Below, piece by piece: positions 60,239 to 64,000 of a stretch of 64,000 nucleotides of DNA. The notes under the pieces were generated by a model. That model was not told where the DNA came from. It saw nothing but the letters and a program-made list of their open reading frames with translations, and searched no databases. A program made the translations under genes and the position numbers. Each line of letters starts with the position of its first letter. Within the stretch, counting starts at the first letter, position 1. The stretch is from JBFMDN01 sp040753915. Its GTDB lineage: Bacteria > Desulfobacterota > Desulfomonilia > Desulfomonilales > Desulfomonilaceae. The DNA lies in the NCBI GenBank assembly GCA_040753915.1, contig JBFMDN010000013.1:34079-98078 (forward strand), in the 5' to 3' direction.

Positions 60239-61444
60239 TCATGATACGCTCTGAGGATCCTGGGCTACCTGTGACGCGAGCGGACCGAAGCGAGTCCTCA
60301 GATAAAGCTCCAGCCTGTCCAGGCCTTCCACGATGTTCTCCATGGAGTTTGTATACGAAAAGCGCAGGAATCCTTCCGCATTGCTTCCAAAATCGATTCC
60401 CGGCGCAACGCCCACGCGGGCTTCCTCGAGAATTTCGAAGGCGAACGTGTAGGAGTCTGTTGAGAAATGTCTGGCATCGGCCAGCACGTAGAAGGCTGCC
60501 GTGGGATCGACATGGATCTTGAATCCCATTTCCCTGAGCCTGGATATCATCGTGATGCGCCTTTGATTGAATGTGTTCTTCATCTGAACGGTTTCGTCGG
60601 AGGGATTCGTGAGGGCCGCTACACCGGCCCACTGCACGAAATCCGCAGCGCTAATGAAAAAATTCTGAGCCATTTTCCGTATCGGCCGAACATGGTGGGG
60701 AAGGGCGATCAGATAACCCAGTCGCCACCCAGTCATGGCGTAGAGCTTCGAAAAACCGTTCAGCACGAAAGCGTTCTCGGTGACCTCAAGAATCGAGTGC
60801 TCCTTACCCTCGTACACGAGACCGTGATAGATCTCATCGGATATTATCGGCACCCCCAGCCGGGCAATCTTTTCCATTCGATCGGGATCCATGACGGTTC
60901 CGGTCGGATTACTAGGAGAATTGATGAGGATGGCCCGCGTTTTGTCCGTTATGGCCTGCTCCACATCCTTGGGATTCATCTGAAATCCGTCTTCCGCCGA
61001 CACGGGCACAAAAACCGGCACTCCGCCCAGGAACCGCACGAAGTTCGGATAACACGCGTAGTGCGGATTCGACATGATAATTTCGCAGCCGGGGTCGAGG
61101 AGCGACGCCAGAACGAGGAAGATACCCGGCGAAGATCCTGACGTGATCACGACGTGCTGGGGATCCACTTCAACACCGTACGCGTTGTGGTAATGATCCG
61201 CTACTGCTCTCCTTAGCTCCGGTATGCCGGTGCTCGAGGTGTAGTGGGTTTTCCCGGTCCTCAACGCCTTCAATCCGGCTTCCACGATGTGCACCGGCGT
61301 ATCGAAATCCGGTTCTCCCACTTCCAGGTGGATGACATGTTCTCCTGCCTCCGTCATCTCCATGGCTCGTTCGAGAACATCCATGACGAGGAACGGCGGT
61401 ATATCCTGAGACACTTGTGAAATCTTCGCAGACGAATCGTCCAT
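60239..61444 (-). CDS. class I/II pyridoxal-phosphate aminotransferase
   Basis: A 401-residue fold-type I aminotransferase: HLEVGEPDFDTP, TYSSTGIPELR-like TGKTHYTSSTGIPELRRAVADHY, INSPSNPTGTVMD, the internal aldimine lysine in VLNGFSKLYAMTGWRLGYLI, and the substrate Arg in FLRFSYTNS. Aspartate or aromatic amino acids are the usual donors; specificity cannot be told. Confidence 0.9.
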   Translation of the reverse strand: MDDSSAKISQVSQDIPPFLVMDVLERAMEMTEAGEHVIHLEVGEPDFDTPVHIVEAGLKALRTGKTHYTSSTGIPELRRAVADHYHNAYGVEVDPQHVVITSGSSPGIFLVLASLLDPGCEIIMSNPHYACYPNFVRFLGGVPVFVPVSAEDGFQMNPKDVEQAITDKTRAILINSPSNPTGTVMDPDRMEKIARLGVPIISDEIYHGLVYEGKEHSILEVTENAFVLNGFSKLYAMTGWRLGYLIALPHHVRPIRKMAQNFFISAADFVQWAGVAALTNPSDETVQMKNTFNQRRITMISRLREMGFKIHVDPTAAFYVLADARHFSTDSYTFAFEILEEARVGVAPGIDFGSNAEGFLRFSYTNSMENIVEGLDRLELYLRTRFGPLASQVAQDPQSVS

Positions 61445-61692
61445 ATGGCTGAATCTCCGTCTAGAAAATAAAAACCGGTAGCCGACCCTGAAACGAAAGA
61501 AGCATTATAATCAAAACTCTCACAGCACCACAAATTTCTTCGGAAATTCGCACGAACCACGTGCCCACGCGACTCCATAGTATTCGAGAAACGGGAAGAG
61601 AGGAACCGACAGCAGTAAGATTTCGGAGTGACAGCGAACGCGAAGAAGACCTCAGCCGCGCCCTCTTCTATCCTGACACATACAGTTATTCA

Positions 61693-61721
61693 TTGATTTT
61701 CCTGCTTTTCCCTGCTAAAAT
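61693..61721 (+). promoter_or_regulatory. sigma-70 promoter for the membrane-protein gene
   Basis: TTGATT at 61693-61698 and TAAAAT at 61716-61721 with a 17-base spacer. The annotated ATG at 61738 lies only about 10 bases from the predicted transcript start, so translation may begin at a later ATG (61771 or 61780). Confidence 0.6.
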
Positions 61722-61737
61722 GCGGCAAGCGTAAGGA

Positions 61738-63003
61738 ATGGCTTTGGTTTCTAGGCAAGTGATTCATCGCATGCACAACATGCTTAGGCTCAAACACCTG
61801 CGATCCGGATTGTCTCTGCTCACGGCAGTGGTCATCGTTCTCTTCCTATGCGGTGAGACAAGAGCCGAAACGTACGGGATAATGAGCGACTCAGGCGAAT
61901 TCCAGCCCAAAGTCACCATCGACATCTCTTCAAAAGAGATTCTCATCACGAAACTCGATCCTCAAGAAAAATTCCGGTCTATATCCCTCCAGATAAATAG
62001 ACGAAATCCTGCTCTTATGCACAACGCCGGTCTACTCAAGATCGAATGGATGGATGCACAACGGCACGCAGGACGGCCAGTACCATTCACAGGCCCCCGC
62101 TACGATCCGAACACTCGTACCTTCGAGGACTCAATGGTGAAGTCCGTGTCCCTCAAGATCATCAATGCTTCTGCAAGGAAGCTGTTCGAAGACAAGCCGC
62201 TTTCGGAACTGTTTGAAATCAAGATAAACGGTCAACCCATAGTCTCCGCCGAGTCTGTCGAAGAAAGGACACAGACTGTTCAAATGGGGCGTGGGAGAGA
62301 CCTCTCCATCAATGTGGACCGGGACCGGATCGTTTTTACGGAGAATAACGTAAAGGTGGGGGAGATCTTTAATGTGGACAACCGTTCAGGAAAGGAACAG
62401 GTCCTCGGTGTGGATCTTCCCAAGACAGGATGGTTGCTCTATCAGCTACGACGGAAACCCGAGCAGACGGAAATCCCATCTGACGAATGGAATCGATTTA
62501 CCGTTCCGGCTGATTCAGGAGTGTTCGTCGTATTGATTCCTGACGCGGATCCCGCTCTCCTCGCTCAGCTCGATGGAAAAGAGATTGTTATCAAAGTCTA
62601 CCAGGGAGACGCGATTCGCGAAACGAGAAAAATTCCTATCAAAGTCGCCGCTGATTTGCGACGTCCCGAGTATTTTCCCCCACGAGAAGCCGGACCGATT
62701 TCTCCAGAGCCAGTGCAAGACAATAAGATCTCCAAGACAAAGCCTCAGGCAGCACCGGCGTCGAGAGTAGCGGTAGCATGGGGCTCCTGGGTATGGGGAC
62801 TTGTGGTGGTCAATTTCCTGTTCCTCGTGGGCCTGGTGGCTTATGGTTTGCTCTTTCTCATACCACGGCTTCAGGTACTCGATGACCGTCTCACGAAAAA
62901 CGAGATGTTTATTCACGGGAGCCGGGAGGCAATTCGGGAAGAATTGGAGCAAATCAAGGAAGAAATCCTCCGCCAGTGCCAGCGAGATGCTGAATCTCCC
63001 TAA
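61738..63003 (+). CDS. exported protein with C-terminal membrane anchor and coiled coil
   Basis: A 421-residue protein of unknown family. A signal peptide covers ~20-45 (LSLLTAVVIVLFLCGETRA), a long beta-rich extracellular part follows, then a Pro-rich linker (~320-340), a transmembrane helix (VWGLVVVNFLFLVGLVAYGLLFLI) and a charged coiled coil (REAIREELEQIKEEILRQ). The layout suggests a periplasmic sensor or scaffold held in the inner membrane. No partner gene adjoins it. Confidence 0.75.
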   Translation: MALVSRQVIHRMHNMLRLKHLRSGLSLLTAVVIVLFLCGETRAETYGIMSDSGEFQPKVTIDISSKEILITKLDPQEKFRSISLQINRRNPALMHNAGLLKIEWMDAQRHAGRPVPFTGPRYDPNTRTFEDSMVKSVSLKIINASARKLFEDKPLSELFEIKINGQPIVSAESVEERTQTVQMGRGRDLSINVDRDRIVFTENNVKVGEIFNVDNRSGKEQVLGVDLPKTGWLLYQLRRKPEQTEIPSDEWNRFTVPADSGVFVVLIPDADPALLAQLDGKEIVIKVYQGDAIRETRKIPIKVAADLRRPEYFPPREAGPISPEPVQDNKISKTKPQAAPASRVAVAWGSWVWGLVVVNFLFLVGLVAYGLLFLIPRLQVLDDRLTKNEMFIHGSREAIREELEQIKEEILRQCQRDAESP

Positions 63004-63587
63004 TCTCCATATAATTCAGTCGCAGCCTGAGAGGGGCTAAGAGCAGGGACCGTCTCGCCATAGCCTGAGAGTATACGTTTACCTACACATCAGTGACCTC
63101 GCAGTCAGAACGGACCATGAAAGTCCGCGCCATTCCGCGCATGCCGGAGTTCAGGAGAGCCCTGGGTTTCGCGGGACCCGTCGGTGGCGGCCAGGGGCCG
63201 CACAACTCCGGTCTTCCTAGCGCCGGCGTCTTACCGGTATTCTTGTTTTGATCTGTTTTTAAGGGAAAGGCCCTGGTAGAGCATCACCGTCAAAGATGGC
63301 GGGCTTCAAACCCACCCCTACACATGCGGTACTTCAGCCGCAAAGTCTATTGCATTGGCCAGTGGCTCTGACCGATTCCCATGTGTCGAGGATACACGCG
63401 GGGATCGCAGACCAGTAGAGCGGGCGTCTGGCCCGTCATCCTTAACAATCAACGGGCGAGACGCCCGTTTTACCCCAACACGTGGGCGAGACGCCGGCGC
63501 TACGGGGAATTCTCGCCGAGGAGTCCATGGTCTAGCGGTTGTCAATAATAATTTCCGTTTCTCTTCCTCAACACTGACGGGCGAGAC
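63004..63587. other. repeat-rich intergenic region
   Basis: No gene is seen. CCGGAGTT near 63150 pairs with AACTCCGG near 63210 and encloses two hairpins (GGGT/ACCC and GCGGCC-AGG-GGCCGC), a possible structured RNA or REP element. A palindromic repeat of the family at 34348-34407 lies at 63415-63473, and copy 2 of the dispersed repeat at 63534-63587. Confidence 0.5.
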
Positions 63588-63762
63588 GAAAGTGTCTCAA
63601 AAGCCGGCAGTCCGTGATAATCGTGGCACCCACCCTCACCCTGACCCTCTCCCCCGAAGCGGGGGAGACGGGATTATTCCAGCTCCCTCTCCCTCTGGGA
63701 GAGGGTTGGGGTGAGGGTGCCTTTCCACGCATCGACGCCAAATCGTGCTACGATGTTTGGTG
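63588..63762. mobile_element. second MITE copy, inverted and truncated
   Basis: The sequence begins GAAAGTGTCTCAAAA, the same terminal repeat as at 20833-21031 but in opposite orientation, and continues with the same palindromic interior to TGCTACGATGTTTGGTG. The last ~25 bases and the far terminal repeat are missing. It is inserted in a dispersed repeat whose other copy is at 46733-46798. Confidence 0.82.
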
Positions 63763-64000
63763 TGTCCCGAGGTAAGCATCCACTCTTGAGCGGGAGGAGA
63801 GGATCGATCAGCAGAAATCATTGACGATTTTGTTCTGTCCGCCGCGCATAAGTGAATGCTTGCTCGCCCCAAACCAGCGTTGAAGAGTCAAGATTTTTCG
63901 CGATAGATTCCTCGCGATTATCGCGGCTTATGGATATTTATCTCGCGCCCAAGAATTATTTTTTCGCGCTAGGGACGTTTTTTTGGTGAAATTTAGCCGC
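63763..64000. other. AT-rich end of window with clustered CGCG motifs
   Basis: CGCG occurs at 63899, 63913, 63922, 63944 and 63965 within otherwise AT-rich DNA, twice as TTTTTCGCG(A/C)TAG. On the minus strand two of these read TCGCGAGGAATC and TCGCGAAAAATC, similar to the repeats at 1671-1705. They may be regulatory sites of a gene beyond the window. Confidence 0.35.

Noticed and set aside
63265..63360. A CUUCAAA loop with GGG/CCC stem, the anticodon loop of ordinary tRNA-Sec(UCA)
   Set aside because: No matching acceptor stem, no GGTTCGA-type T arm and a mismatched anticodon stem; the resemblance is local.

Overview
The window looks like a chromosomal piece of a strictly anaerobic, mid-GC member of the former Deltaproteobacteria (Desulfobacterota), of the Desulfomonile/Syntrophobacterales kind. 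This is an inference from gene content: formate dehydrogenases beside HdrA/MvhD electron-transfer proteins, SelB, a RACo-type corrinoid-protein activator, two molybdenum hydroxylases, many PAS sensor kinases and several degraded toxin-antitoxin loci. No rRNA gene is present to confirm it.

Layout. 0-9 kb (minus strand): a Tat-exported formate dehydrogenase (cut by the window edge), a cytosolic formate dehydrogenase with hdrA and two mvhD-like genes, then selB and a tRNA that has selenocysteine-tRNA architecture but the anticodon GCA and U73 of a cysteine tRNA. Both formate dehydrogenases carry a TGC codon where relatives have selenocysteine. 9-12 kb: a broken nucleotidyltransferase, a HigBA-like module whose toxin is frameshifted, two matching palindromic operators, and HicBA. 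12-20.6 kb (minus): one tightly packed operon with a molybdenum hydroxylase (large subunit lacking the usual catalytic Glu), a phosphatase, a MocA-HD fusion, a NapH-like ferredoxin, an orphan binding protein and a NifB-like radical SAM enzyme. 20.6-21.1 kb: a 136-bp tandem repeat, one copy split by a MITE with terminal inverted repeats and a 4-bp target duplication.

21-30 kb: a TIM-barrel isomerase, a SNF2 helicase with a translationally coupled partner, a Phd/VapC pair with frameshifted VapC, RAYT-transposase relics, a candidate small structured RNA with consensus promoter and terminator, and an HTH-MNT/HEPN pair. 30-43 kb: GrpE-like and HEAT/WD40 proteins, a metallo-beta-lactamase-fold protein, and a signalling block (large PAS/GAF kinase, response regulator, sigma-54 activator, hybrid kinase). 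43-53 kb: thioesterase, RACo-like activator, QueE, a ThiS/MoaD-like carrier, a second molybdenum hydroxylase, a Cys-rich unknown, an IclR regulator and MobB. 53-64 kb: ProA, an unknown, a Ser/Thr kinase, a TPR protein, RsmE, an aminotransferase, a membrane-anchored protein and about 1 kb of repeats that includes a second, inverted MITE copy.

The main theme is molybdenum/tungsten redox enzymes and their cofactor supply. The most unusual item is the selB plus Sec-mimicking tRNA(GCA) pair next to formate dehydrogenases with Cys codons at the Sec position; next come the candidate small RNA at 27.06 kb and the hydroxylase/NifB-like operon.
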